64,000 nucleotides of DNA. Origin: Promineifilum sp019695075 (lineage in GTDB: Bacteria; Chloroflexota; Anaerolineae; Promineifilales; Promineifilaceae). A program made the position numbers and the translations under genes. Shown here piece after piece: positions 32,996 to 41,401 of this stretch (the first letter of the stretch is position 1; each line of letters begins with the position of its first letter). The stretch is from positions 62,001 to 126,000 of the forward strand of contig JAHCIO010000007.1 in assembly GCA_026129185.1 (NCBI GenBank), in the 5' to 3' direction. Under the pieces are notes generated by a model. It had not been told where the DNA came from and did no database searches. It saw only the letters and a list, made by a program, of their open reading frames with translations.

Positions 32996-34306
32996 ATGTT
33001 CCGCCGCGCGCGGCTAGGCATCCGACTGACACTGCTCTTCCTCCTAGCCCTGGCCCTCCTTTCGCCGGAGTGGCCGGCGTTTGGCGATCCCGGCTACCGC
33101 CTGAACACCCTCATCGCCCCGGAGACGCGCTTCGACTTCGTCGGCTGGACGACGCAAGCGCTGCTGGACAAGCTGCGCGGCATTCGCGACGGCCGTGGCG
33201 ACGACCCCGCGGCCAAGGCCAACAAGGAACTGGTGTTGACTTTCCTCGACCAGTTGGGCCAGGCACAGGTGTTGGAGGGGGATATCGAGCGCGTCTATGC
33301 CGACCCAACCGTGGCCGATCCGGCCGCGGCGACGGCCGAGATGCAGGCCGAGGTCGATGCCCTGCGCGCTGACTTGCGCGCCCGGCAGCCGCGCGCCGAA
33401 GCCCTGGTGCAGCAGCAGGTGGCGGTGTTGCTGCGCGAAGAGGGACTGACTGTCGGCGGGCAGATCTGGCCGCCCGTCTTCATGAAGATGACGCCGACGC
33501 CCTATATGCTCATCGTCTCGCCGCGCGACCGCATCGCCCAGGTCAATTACGCCTCGCTGGTGCCCGGCCTGTCAACGGCCGACAAGGAGGCGCTGGAACA
33601 AGCCATCTTCGACCAGCTTGACCTGTCGGCGCTGGTCGTGCCCATCGGCGGGCTGGGAACCTATCCGGCCATGATCGCCGAGAGCGACAGCATCTACTGG
33701 TTGACGGGCACGACGGCCCACGAGTGGACACACCACTGGCTGTCGTTCCACCAGCTGGGGGTGCGCTACCTGGCCTCGCCGGAGATGCGCATGATCAATG
33801 AGACGGTGGCCTCGTTGGTCGAGCGCGAGGTCGGGCCGGAGGTGATGGCCCGCTTCTACCCGATCACAGGGGTGCGGATGCGCTTCATACCGCTGTCGAG
33901 TGTGCCTCTCTACAATCGGGCAAGCCTGAACGCGCCCTCGCCGCTGCAACCTTTCGACTTCAGCGCCGAACTGAGCGCGACGCGCGTCACGGTCGATGCG
34001 CTGCTGATGGTGGGCAAAGTGGCGGAGGCCGAGGCCTACATGGAGGCGCGGCGGCAGGTCTTCGTCAGCCACGGCTATGCCATCCGCAAGCTCAATCAGG
34101 CCTTCTTCGCCTTCTATGGCGGCTACGCCGCCGAGCCGGGCGGCGCGGCCGGCGCGAACCCCATCGGGCCGATGCTGCGCGACCTGCGCGCCGCCAGCCC
34201 TTCGCTGCGCGACTTCCTCGTCGAGGTTGCCGGCGTGACCAGCTACGATGACTTCGTCGCCCTGCACGAGCGCATCGTTGGCGCGGCCGTCGGCGACGCC
34301 CCCTAG
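32996..34306 (+). CDS. Putative gluzincin-type zinc metallopeptidase, membrane-anchored
   Basis: The 436-residue protein has an N-terminal hydrophobic segment (GIRLTLLFLLALALLSPEWPAF) that could be a signal or anchor. The central region contains HEWTHHW, an HExxH zinc site. About 24 residues later comes NETVASLVERE, where the Glu would be the third ligand, as in gluzincins. The upstream half is helical and charged. The C-terminal part has a helix pair (LLMVGKVAEAEAYMEARR). I recognise no specific family. Peptidase activity at the outer membrane face is inference from the motif. Confidence 0.7.
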   Translation: MFRRARLGIRLTLLFLLALALLSPEWPAFGDPGYRLNTLIAPETRFDFVGWTTQALLDKLRGIRDGRGDDPAAKANKELVLTFLDQLGQAQVLEGDIERVYADPTVADPAAATAEMQAEVDALRADLRARQPRAEALVQQQVAVLLREEGLTVGGQIWPPVFMKMTPTPYMLIVSPRDRIAQVNYASLVPGLSTADKEALEQAIFDQLDLSALVVPIGGLGTYPAMIAESDSIYWLTGTTAHEWTHHWLSFHQLGVRYLASPEMRMINETVASLVEREVGPEVMARFYPITGVRMRFIPLSSVPLYNRASLNAPSPLQPFDFSAELSATRVTVDALLMVGKVAEAEAYMEARRQVFVSHGYAIRKLNQAFFAFYGGYAAEPGGAAGANPIGPMLRDLRAASPSLRDFLVEVAGVTSYDDFVALHERIVGAAVGDAP

Positions 34307-34312
34307 ACCCCC

Positions 34313-34348
34313 GCAAACAAAACGGGCGCGGCCATCGGCCGCGCCCGT
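34313..34348 (-). terminator. Terminator of the trxB-side operon
   Basis: A 12-bp perfect stem (34322-34333 with 34337-34348) with a three-base loop is followed on the minus strand by TTTTGTTTG. Read on the plus strand the T-tract is poor, so it mainly ends the minus-strand operon while insulating the convergent protease gene. Confidence 0.75.
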
Positions 34349-34374
34349 CGCTCTGTCCGCCTGTTGCCCGGCGG

Positions 34375-35307
34375 CTATTCCTGCGCGCTCAGCCAGCGCT
34401 CCAGCTGCATGGCCGCGGCCACACCCTGGCCGACCGACGTGGCGATCTGGCGATAGTGCGGGTCCTGAATCTCGCCCGCGGCGTAGATGCCGGTCACGTT
34501 GGTGCGCATGAATTCGTCGGTGATGACGTAGCCGTGCTCGTCCATCGCCAGTTGGCCGGTGAGGAACTGGCTATTGGGATAGTGGCCGATGAAGACGAAG
34601 ACGCCGTCGGTGGCCATCTCGCGCCGCTCGCCCGTCTTCAGATTGCGCAACTGGACGCAGTTGACCGTGCCGTTGCCCTCGATCGACTCCAAAACCGTAT
34701 CCCAGATAAAGTGAATCTTCTCGTTGGCGAAGGCGCGGTTTTGCAGCGTCTGCCCGGCGCGCAGTTCGTCGCGGCGGTGGACGACCGTCACCTTGGTGGC
34801 GAACTTGGTCAGGAAGATGCTTTCTTCCAGGGCGCTGTCGCCGCCGCCGACCACAACCACTTCCTTGCCGCGGAAGAAGAAGCCGTCGCACGTGCCGCAA
34901 TAGCTGACACCGCGGCCGACGAACTCCTCTTCGCCGGGAACGCCCAGGTGCCGGGGCGAGGCTCCCGACGTGACGACGACGGCATCGGCCTGGTAGGTGT
35001 TGGCGTGAGTCTTGATGGTGAAGGGCGGCCCGTGGCGGAAGTCCACCTCGACGACCTCTTCATTGGCATAGCGCGCGCCGAAATGGGCGGCCTGCTTCTG
35101 CATCAGTTCGACCATGTCGGGGCCGGTCGGCGTGGCTTTGGGGTTATAGAGGCCGGGGTAGTTCTCGACCTCGTAGGTCAGCGAAATCTGCCCGCCGATC
35201 TGCGTGCCGGTCAGGACAAGTGGATTCAATGTCGCCCGCGCGATGTAGATGGCCGCCGAAAGGCCGGCCGGGCCGGAGCCGATGATGATGACACGTTCCT
35301 TTTGCAT
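34375..35307 (-). CDS. trxB: Thioredoxin reductase
   Basis: The 310-residue flavoprotein reduces thioredoxin with NADPH. The FAD site is GSGPAGLSAAIYIARA. The redox disulfide is C137-G-T-C140 within SYCGTCDG, where CATC is more common. The NADPH site is VVVGGGDSALEE. The C-terminal FAD motif reads YAAGEIQDPHYRQ rather than the usual AGDV. GGAAAGAGAG precedes the ATG. It is the last gene of a minus-strand run that also contains a sirtuin. Confidence 0.93.
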   Translation of the reverse strand: MQKERVIIIGSGPAGLSAAIYIARATLNPLVLTGTQIGGQISLTYEVENYPGLYNPKATPTGPDMVELMQKQAAHFGARYANEEVVEVDFRHGPPFTIKTHANTYQADAVVVTSGASPRHLGVPGEEEFVGRGVSYCGTCDGFFFRGKEVVVVGGGDSALEESIFLTKFATKVTVVHRRDELRAGQTLQNRAFANEKIHFIWDTVLESIEGNGTVNCVQLRNLKTGERREMATDGVFVFIGHYPNSQFLTGQLAMDEHGYVITDEFMRTNVTGIYAAGEIQDPHYRQIATSVGQGVAAAMQLERWLSAQE

Positions 35308-35370
35308 ACTCTCTTTCCAAAACGAAAACAGGACCGCACTCCCTCTCTGACGCGCCGGGCGGACGGCTTC

Positions 35371-36243
35371 TTACGCTGCCGGGGACACGCCGGCCTGCTC
35401 GGCGTCCGGCGCGTCCAGAGCCGCCATCAGCGGGGCCAGCGGGGCCGTCGTCGCGGCCATCAGCACCGCCAGGGCATCGGCCAGGCGCGGCGCCGTCCAC
35501 GGCGCGGCCAGGCGCGGCAAGACCTCGGCCACGTCATCGTGGATGATGACATCGGCGACATCGTCCATGTGGGTGGCGCCGTAGTTGAGCAGGATGAGCC
35601 GCGCGCCGTGGGCCTTGGCCATCTCCGGCAGGTCGCAGGCCGGCGAGACCTCCAGCGACGAGCCGGCGACGATCATCAGATCGGCCGCGTGTGTGGCTTG
35701 CTGGGCCGCGCGCAGCGGCGCGCGCGGCAACAGGTCGCCGAAGAGGACGAGGTTGGGCTTCATGATGTGGTGGCAGCGCCGGCAGCGTGGGGTGACGCCG
35801 GCCGTCATGAAGGCGTCCAGCGCATCGGCGGCCGAAGTGACGTAGTGGCACGCCGGGCAGACGACCTCGCGCAGGTGGCCGTGCAGTTCATAGACCGTGC
35901 GCGAGCCGGCGCGGCTGTGCAGCAGGTCGATGTTCTGGGTGATGACCGCCTCCAGCTTGCCGGCGGCCTCCAGTTGAGCCAGGGCGATATGGGCCGGATT
36001 GGGCGTCGCCTCGCGGATGATGCCCAGCAGAGGGCGCAGCCACTCGTAGAAGCGCTGTGGCTGTCGCCGGAAGCCCAGGCTGGAGGCCACCTCGACCATG
36101 TCCTCGGCCTTCTTCCACAGGCCCGACTTAGGGCTGCGATAGTCGGGGATGCCCGATGGCGTGCTGATGCCCGCGCCGGTCAGGGCGACAATGTGCTTGG
36201 CCTCGCCGATGAGTTCAATCGCCCGCTGGATGCTCGTATCCAT
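35371..36243 (-). CDS. cobB: Sirtuin, NAD+-dependent protein deacylase
   Basis: The 290-residue sirtuin has LTGAGISTPSGIPDYRSPKSGLW, TQNIDLLH, the catalytic His in YELHGHL, and a four-Cys zinc module (CPACHYV, then CRRCHHI). FGDLLPRAPL and VAGSSLEVSPA complete the NAD pocket. It removes acyl groups from lysines. The gene lies 54 bases after the kinase-fold gene and 63 bases before trxB, all on the minus strand, so a common transcript is likely. Confidence 0.93.
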   Translation of the reverse strand: MDTSIQRAIELIGEAKHIVALTGAGISTPSGIPDYRSPKSGLWKKAEDMVEVASSLGFRRQPQRFYEWLRPLLGIIREATPNPAHIALAQLEAAGKLEAVITQNIDLLHSRAGSRTVYELHGHLREVVCPACHYVTSAADALDAFMTAGVTPRCRRCHHIMKPNLVLFGDLLPRAPLRAAQQATHAADLMIVAGSSLEVSPACDLPEMAKAHGARLILLNYGATHMDDVADVIIHDDVAEVLPRLAAPWTAPRLADALAVLMAATTAPLAPLMAALDAPDAEQAGVSPAA

Positions 36244-36297
36244 TTCTCGCCCTGCCCGGCCGCCGGCCGGCGTCGCCCGCTGTGAATTGGTTCGCTA

Positions 36298-37047
36298 TCA
36301 GACCGGCGGCCAGGGGTAATGGCGTCCCGGCCCCGGTTGGGGGAACATGGCCCGGTCGATCAGTCGTCCCAGACGCCGCCGCAGGGCGTCCATCTCGGCA
36401 TCTGTCAGCAGCGCGGCCAGCGCCGTCGTCGTCGCGTCGGCCGGCTGGGCCAGGCGCTGGCGCAGGGCGACCAGCGCCTCGCGCAGGGTATCGGGGATGG
36501 CCATGCCGCCGAATTCCCAGATGACGGTGCGCAGCTTGGGGTCGCTATGGAAGCAAATGCCGTGGTCGATGCCCCACAGGCGCTCAATACCGTCGGGGGC
36601 GTCGGTCTCCTGGAGTAGCACATGGCCGGCTTTGCGGTCGGCGTTGTTGATGAGGATGTCCAGCAGAGCGATGCGCTGCAACTGCGACCGAAAACTCGGC
36701 TCGCCCTCGATGGTGAAGTAATGGCGGGCCGGGTCGTGGTCGATGTAGAGTTGAATGGTTCCGGGGCCGTGCTGGGCGTCGCGCAGCACTGTGGGCGGGA
36801 CGATGTGCCAGCCCAGCGCCTCGCTGACCAGAAAGGCGGCCAGTTCGCGCTGGCAGAGCGTGCCCTGGGCGAAGTCCCACAACGGCCGTTCGCCCCGCCG
36901 TGGCTTATAGACCGCGCCCAGTGCCAGCGGCCCCTCGCACACCCGCACGAGGAAGGCGTAGTTGGAGCTCCAGGGCAGCAGCCCCTCGACCTCCACTGTG
37001 CCGTCTTGCAATAGCTGCAAAACGTCGCCGCTGGCCATCTCGGTCAT
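36298..37047 (-). CDS. SCO1664-type PI3/4-kinase-fold protein
   Basis: The 249-residue protein has kinase-like landmarks: K48 in AVYKPRRGERPLWDF, E68 in CQREL, a catalytic-loop equivalent LLDILINNADRKAGHVL (D130, N135, D137) and a metal-site DHG (D161) in WGIDHGICFH. The family is known from Actinobacteria as SCO1664-like and has no established substrate. It is the third gene of the conserved phosphatase-DUF3090-kinase triplet. Phosphotransfer activity is inferred from motif resemblance only. Confidence 0.85.
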   Translation of the reverse strand: MTEMASGDVLQLLQDGTVEVEGLLPWSSNYAFLVRVCEGPLALGAVYKPRRGERPLWDFAQGTLCQRELAAFLVSEALGWHIVPPTVLRDAQHGPGTIQLYIDHDPARHYFTIEGEPSFRSQLQRIALLDILINNADRKAGHVLLQETDAPDGIERLWGIDHGICFHSDPKLRTVIWEFGGMAIPDTLREALVALRQRLAQPADATTTALAALLTDAEMDALRRRLGRLIDRAMFPQPGPGRHYPWPPV

Positions 37048-37088
37048 GTCTGTGTCCTTTGCTCCTCAGGTCGCCGCGGGCGGGCGCG

Positions 37089-37604
37089 TCAGTGGCGGTG
37101 GCCGTTGCGGTTGGGGCAGAAGTGGCCGTCGGGGTCGATGGGGCGGCCGCAGTTGCCACAGATGGGCCGGCCCTGCTTGACCACCTCGGTCACGTGCTTG
37201 ATGAGCGATTGCGTCTGGGCGCGCGTCACCCAGAAGCTGACCACGTTGGGGTCTTCGCCTTCTTCCACCAGTTCATAGGCGATGAGGACGACCAGGCTAT
37301 TCTCCTCGCTGAAACCCAGACCCATGTTACCCACGCGGAACAGCTCCTCGACCGGCTCGCGCAGGCGCATATCCATCCACATCGGCTCGGCCGCTTCGCG
37401 CGCGCGCGCCGGGTCCTTGCGCTCCAGTTCTTCCAGAAACGTTTCCAGACTGCTGGCGAGCAAGACGGCCTGCTCCTTTTCGATGACGAGCGAGATGGTC
37501 TGCGCGCCGCGGCCGCCCTGCAGGAAGAATGTGCGCTGGCCGGGAACGCCGATGGTGCCGATGGTCAGGTGAGTTGCCGGATTCAGGTCGATTTGGTGGG
37601 CCAT
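37089..37604 (-). CDS. DUF3090-family zinc-binding protein
   Basis: The 171-residue protein has a conserved beta-rich body: LNPATHLTIGTIGVPGQRTFFLQG, then VIEKEQAVLLASSLETFLEEL. A short C-terminal zinc site follows (CGNCGRPIDPDGHFCPNRNGH). This is the DUF3090 pattern, whose function is unknown. It lies six bases after the histidine phosphatase and 41 bases before the kinase-fold gene. The same three families stand together in Actinobacteria. Confidence 0.87.
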   Translation of the reverse strand: MAHQIDLNPATHLTIGTIGVPGQRTFFLQGGRGAQTISLVIEKEQAVLLASSLETFLEELERKDPARAREAAEPMWMDMRLREPVEELFRVGNMGLGFSEENSLVVLIAYELVEEGEDPNVVSFWVTRAQTQSLIKHVTEVVKQGRPICGNCGRPIDPDGHFCPNRNGHRH

Positions 37605-37610
37605 GTCTGC

Positions 37611-38306
37611 TTATTCTTCTTCGTCGCCGGCGACAACCGCGGCGGGCGAGTCTTTCTTCTTGTTCTTTTTCGTATCCCTGGGTGGGGCCGGCAGCGTGGG
37701 GGCGTGCAGCGGGCCGTCGTCGTTCAGGCGCAAGACGCGCACCAGGCCGCCGGGGGCCAGTGCCAGGATGCTGACCGAGGCGGGGGCGATGACCAGCCGT
37801 TGGAACAGGTCGATATGGACGCCCAGATAGTAGGCCAGCAACAGCCGGATGACATCAGCGTGGGAGACGACGACGATCACGTCCTTCTCGTGGCGCGCGG
37901 CCGTCTCTTCCAGCGCGGTCACGGCGCGGGCCTGCACGTCGCGCAGCGCCTCGCCCTGCGGAAACTGGGCGCGGCTGGGGAAGAACTGCACCGCGTGCCA
38001 CATCGGCTTGCGGGCCAGTTTCTTGATCTTCTTGCCTTCCCAGTCGCCGTAGCGCACCTCGCCCACTTCTTCCAGTTGCTGGACGCTCAGGTGGTGGGTG
38101 TCGGCGATGTAGCTGGCCGTCTCCATGCAGCGCGTCAGGGGGCTGCTGTAGACGGCTTTGATGGGCAGCACGGCCAGCCGCTGGGCCACGGCTTCGGCCT
38201 GGCGGTGGCCGGCCTCATTCAGGTGGACGCCCGGCAGCCAACCGGCCAGCTTATTCTTCTTGGACCAGTCGTTTTCGCCATGGCGCACGAGAATGATGGT
38301 TGCCAT
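37611..38306 (-). CDS. Histidine phosphatase-family protein (MSMEG_4193-like)
   Basis: The 231-residue protein has the RHG motif (ILVRHGENDWSKKNKLAGW), Arg in SSPLTRCMETA, and the late catalytic His in VVVSHADVIRLLLAYYLG. These place it in the phosphoglycerate-mutase-like phosphatase superfamily. The C-terminal tail is Lys-rich then acidic (DTKKNKKKDS). It is the first gene of the triplet with DUF3090 and the kinase-fold protein. A phosphatase paired with a kinase fold suggests control of one phosphorylated substrate, which is unknown. Confidence 0.87.
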   Translation of the reverse strand: MATIILVRHGENDWSKKNKLAGWLPGVHLNEAGHRQAEAVAQRLAVLPIKAVYSSPLTRCMETASYIADTHHLSVQQLEEVGEVRYGDWEGKKIKKLARKPMWHAVQFFPSRAQFPQGEALRDVQARAVTALEETAARHEKDVIVVVSHADVIRLLLAYYLGVHIDLFQRLVIAPASVSILALAPGGLVRVLRLNDDGPLHAPTLPAPPRDTKKNKKKDSPAAVVAGDEEE

Positions 38307-38360
38307 AGGCGAGATGATAGCACAAACGCGGGCGGGCGTCAGCGATTGGCGCGCGGCCCT

Positions 38361-40829
38361 CTAGTTGTTGTCGGGGTTGACCGGGATGGGTGTCGGTTGG
38401 ATCTGCTCCAGCAGCGCGTCCTGGGCCGCGAGCTGCTCCTCTGTCTGCGGCACTTCGGGGTTGAAGACGGTCGATTGGCACACGGTCGGCAGTTCGGCGG
38501 CCTCTTCCGGGCTGACATTGCCGGTCGTGACGGCGTATTGGCCCGCCCCGAAGTAGGCGGCCATGACGTGGCAGGCGACCGGCGCGGCCCACTGCGAACC
38601 CTCGCCGCCGTTGAAGACGAAGACGGCCACGGCGATCTGCGGGTCGTCGACCGGTGCGTAGCCGACATACCAGGCATGGGTGGGCAGGATGCGCCGTTGA
38701 GCGATGTCTTCAAACCGACACCAGCCGTGCTCGATGGCGATGTTGTCGCAGTATTCGGCCGTGCCCGTCTTGCCGGCCGTCGCCCCGATCTGCGCTTCCA
38801 GCGCGTCCCAATCGACGTAGGTGGCCCCGGTGAAGTACTCCGTGTCGCTCATCCGGTTGTTGACCATCTCCATGCCGTCGGCGACGACCTGGATGTACTG
38901 CGGATCGACGGCCAGCGTATCGATGACCTCTCCCTGGAAGATGTAATTGCCCTCGGCGTCGAACTGGATGCCGAAGGTATTATCGATGGGGTTGCCTGCG
39001 GCGTCGGTGACGACGACCTGGCCGTTGCGATCCTGGTGGGCGCGGGCGATGATCTGGCTCTTGTCGTCGACGAGGACGATGTTGCCCTCGGCGTCGGTCA
39101 TGTGGTGGATGATGCTCGGCCGGTAGAGGAAGCCGCCGTTGGCGATGACCGAGACCATTTGGGCCTGTTGCAGCGGCGTGGCGGTCATAAAGCCCTGGCC
39201 GATGCCGAGGTTGTAGTCGTCGCCGGTTGACCATGGCTCGCCCTGGGTCTGCCGCTTCCAGGCGCGGGTCGGCAGGTTGCCCTCGGCCTCCAGCGGCAAC
39301 TCGATGCCCTGGACGCGGCCATAGCCGAACTGAGTGCCATAGACATCGATGCGGTCGACGGTCAGGCCCTCGACGAACTCGCCGTCCTGGTCGAAGCCGC
39401 CGCTGATCTTGTAGAAGTACACGTCGCAGGAGTTGGCGATACCCAGGCGCATGTTCATGGCCCCGTGGCCGGCCGGATTCCAGCACACGAACTCCTGGAC
39501 GCGGCCGGGGTCGTTGGGCGCAAAGCGATTGGGGATTTCGATGGTGCCGGGGTCGAATAGGTAACGCTCGGCCGAGACGACGCCTTCCTGAAGCGCCGCC
39601 GACGCCGGCACCAGCTTGAACGTCGAGCCGGGCGGGTAGGTGCCGCTGATGGCGTGGTTGACCAGGGGCGTGTATTCGTTGCGCGCCAGGCCGAGATAGT
39701 ACTCCACCGGCACTTCCGTCTGGAAGCGGTTGTTGTCGAAGGTCGGGAAGTTGACCATCGCCAGTACTTCGCCTGTCTTCGGATTGAGGGCCACCACGGC
39801 CGCCTGTTCGATCTCCGGGAAACTGCGCTCGCCGGTGACGTTGTCAGTGCGCACGGCGAGGCTGTTGGCTTCCATGAATTGGGCCAGGACATCGGCGGTG
39901 ATCTCCTGAAGCCGCAGGTCAAGCGTCAGGTGCAGATTCAGGCCGGCCTGCGGCGAGATTTCCTCGCCGATCTGACGCACCTCGCGGCCGGTCCAGTCCT
40001 GCTCGATCTGGCGCTCGCCCTTCTGGCCGGCCAGTTCAATCTCCATCGACGCCTCCAGGCCGGCCCAACCGACGCGGTCATCGCGTTCATAGCCCAGTTC
40101 AGTGATCCAGCTCTGGTTCGGCACCGGCCCCATATAGCCGATGAGGTGGGCGGTATACTCGCCCGACGGGTACTCGCGCAACGGCTCCGGCAAGACACGC
40201 ACGCCGGGCAGGAAGATGCTCTGTTGCTCGATCTGGTAGGCGACGGAGATGGACACGCCGGTGGTGATGACGGCCGGGACGTAGGGCGCGAAGCTATGTT
40301 CGTTGACGATGCCCTCGATGCTGTCCGGCTGCTGCTCGACCACGCCGGCGGCGTCGAGCGTTTCCTCGACCGACGCGCCATAGATCTCGGCCAGCCGGCT
40401 ATAGTTGCTCACCAGTTCCGGATTGGCCAGGACGATCTGCAATTCCTGATTGACCGTGTTGGTCACCGGCACTTGCGTCAGGGCGCTCAACTGCTCATAA
40501 ACGCCCTGCCGCTCAGCCTCATCATCGGGCAGGAAGGCGGGGATGATGGTGACGTTGAAGCTCGGCTTGTTGATGGCCAGCGGCTTGCCGTAGCGATCGA
40601 CGATGACGCCGCGCGGCGGGTCGGTTGTCAGCGTGGCGATCTGGTTATCTTTGGCGCGGAGGGTCAGGTCTGGGCCTTTGGTCTGCTGAATGGAGTAGAC
40701 GCGATAGACCAGCAGGGTCAGCACAAGGATGATGCCGACGCGCATGAACAGCAGGCGCGCGCCAATGCCGGGGATTTGTTGAATCTCCGGGTCGCGTTCC
40801 TCAGGTGCTTTCCAGCCGCTGCTAGACAT
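38361..40829 (-). CDS. mrdA: Penicillin-binding protein 2 (elongation transpeptidase)
   Basis: The 822-residue class B PBP crosslinks peptidoglycan during elongation. One membrane helix (residues about 27-45) is followed by the pedestal (TTDPPRGVIVDRYGKPLAIN). The transpeptidase domain has S402-T-F-K405, S467-C-D in IANSCDVYF, and a KTG box in GKTGTAEY. The length exceeds the usual 600-700, with a Gln/Pro-rich tail. It closes the mreB-mreC-mreD-mrdA operon. rodA, often next, is not in the window. Confidence 0.93.
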   Translation of the reverse strand: MSSSGWKAPEERDPEIQQIPGIGARLLFMRVGIILVLTLLVYRVYSIQQTKGPDLTLRAKDNQIATLTTDPPRGVIVDRYGKPLAINKPSFNVTIIPAFLPDDEAERQGVYEQLSALTQVPVTNTVNQELQIVLANPELVSNYSRLAEIYGASVEETLDAAGVVEQQPDSIEGIVNEHSFAPYVPAVITTGVSISVAYQIEQQSIFLPGVRVLPEPLREYPSGEYTAHLIGYMGPVPNQSWITELGYERDDRVGWAGLEASMEIELAGQKGERQIEQDWTGREVRQIGEEISPQAGLNLHLTLDLRLQEITADVLAQFMEANSLAVRTDNVTGERSFPEIEQAAVVALNPKTGEVLAMVNFPTFDNNRFQTEVPVEYYLGLARNEYTPLVNHAISGTYPPGSTFKLVPASAALQEGVVSAERYLFDPGTIEIPNRFAPNDPGRVQEFVCWNPAGHGAMNMRLGIANSCDVYFYKISGGFDQDGEFVEGLTVDRIDVYGTQFGYGRVQGIELPLEAEGNLPTRAWKRQTQGEPWSTGDDYNLGIGQGFMTATPLQQAQMVSVIANGGFLYRPSIIHHMTDAEGNIVLVDDKSQIIARAHQDRNGQVVVTDAAGNPIDNTFGIQFDAEGNYIFQGEVIDTLAVDPQYIQVVADGMEMVNNRMSDTEYFTGATYVDWDALEAQIGATAGKTGTAEYCDNIAIEHGWCRFEDIAQRRILPTHAWYVGYAPVDDPQIAVAVFVFNGGEGSQWAAPVACHVMAAYFGAGQYAVTTGNVSPEEAAELPTVCQSTVFNPEVPQTEEQLAAQDALLEQIQPTPIPVNPDNN

Positions 40830-40898
40830 GGCAACCTCAACTTATAGCCCCCCGCGGGGCCAAAAGCCATTGATTTCAGCGATTACACAGATTCGACG

Positions 40899-41399
40899 CT
40901 AGAACTCGACCCGGCGCGGCTTCAGGACGCGCACCAGCGATTGCAGCAGCAAGTAGATCGGCAGGATGACCACCATGTGCAGGATAAAGAGCGGCAACAA
41001 CTGAGCCAGCCCGGCGGCCGACAGGCCATGTCCCAATAGCCCCAACACAACGATGCTGATGACCAGATAGATGAGCGTGCCCAGCGCGGCCATGAGCGCA
41101 GCCACCAGCAGACGGCGCGGCGGCATGACCTGTTGCAGCAGCACGGCCGCGGCCACGGCGGCCATGAAGGCCAGCGACGACAGCCCCACCGGGGCCATTG
41201 AGAAGAGGTCAGACCACAGCCCGCCGATGAACGCCCACACCAGCCCATCCTCCAGCCCGCGCACCAGCCCCCAGGCCAGGGCGACCAGAAAGAGCAACTG
41301 CGGCTCTACGCCGGCGATGGGAAAATGGGGCAGCACGGCCGTTTGCACAATGGCCAGCAGGGCCATCAGGGGAATAGCGGCGTAGAAGCTGACGGCCAC
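40899..41399 (-). CDS. mreD: Rod shape-determining protein MreD
   Basis: The 166-residue integral membrane protein has about five hydrophobic helices and the typical acidic turn GLEDGLVWAFIGGLWSDLFS. It belongs to the elongasome with MreB, MreC and PBP2. Its start lies two bases from the mreC stop, and PBP2 follows after 69 bases. Confidence 0.9.
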   Translation of the reverse strand: MAVSFYAAIPLMALLAIVQTAVLPHFPIAGVEPQLLFLVALAWGLVRGLEDGLVWAFIGGLWSDLFSMAPVGLSSLAFMAAVAAAVLLQQVMPPRRLLVAALMAALGTLIYLVISIVVLGLLGHGLSAAGLAQLLPLFILHMVVILPIYLLLQSLVRVLKPRRVEF

Positions 41400-41401
41400 G
41401 G

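Noticed and set aside
34456..36285. 609-codon plus-strand frame opposite trxB and the sirtuin
   Set aside because: It is an antisense shadow without start signals or recognisable motifs.
36900..39230. 776-codon plus-strand frame opposite the DUF3090 triplet and PBP2
   Set aside because: It crosses four real genes and intergenic gaps. The translation is compositionally typical of shadows.
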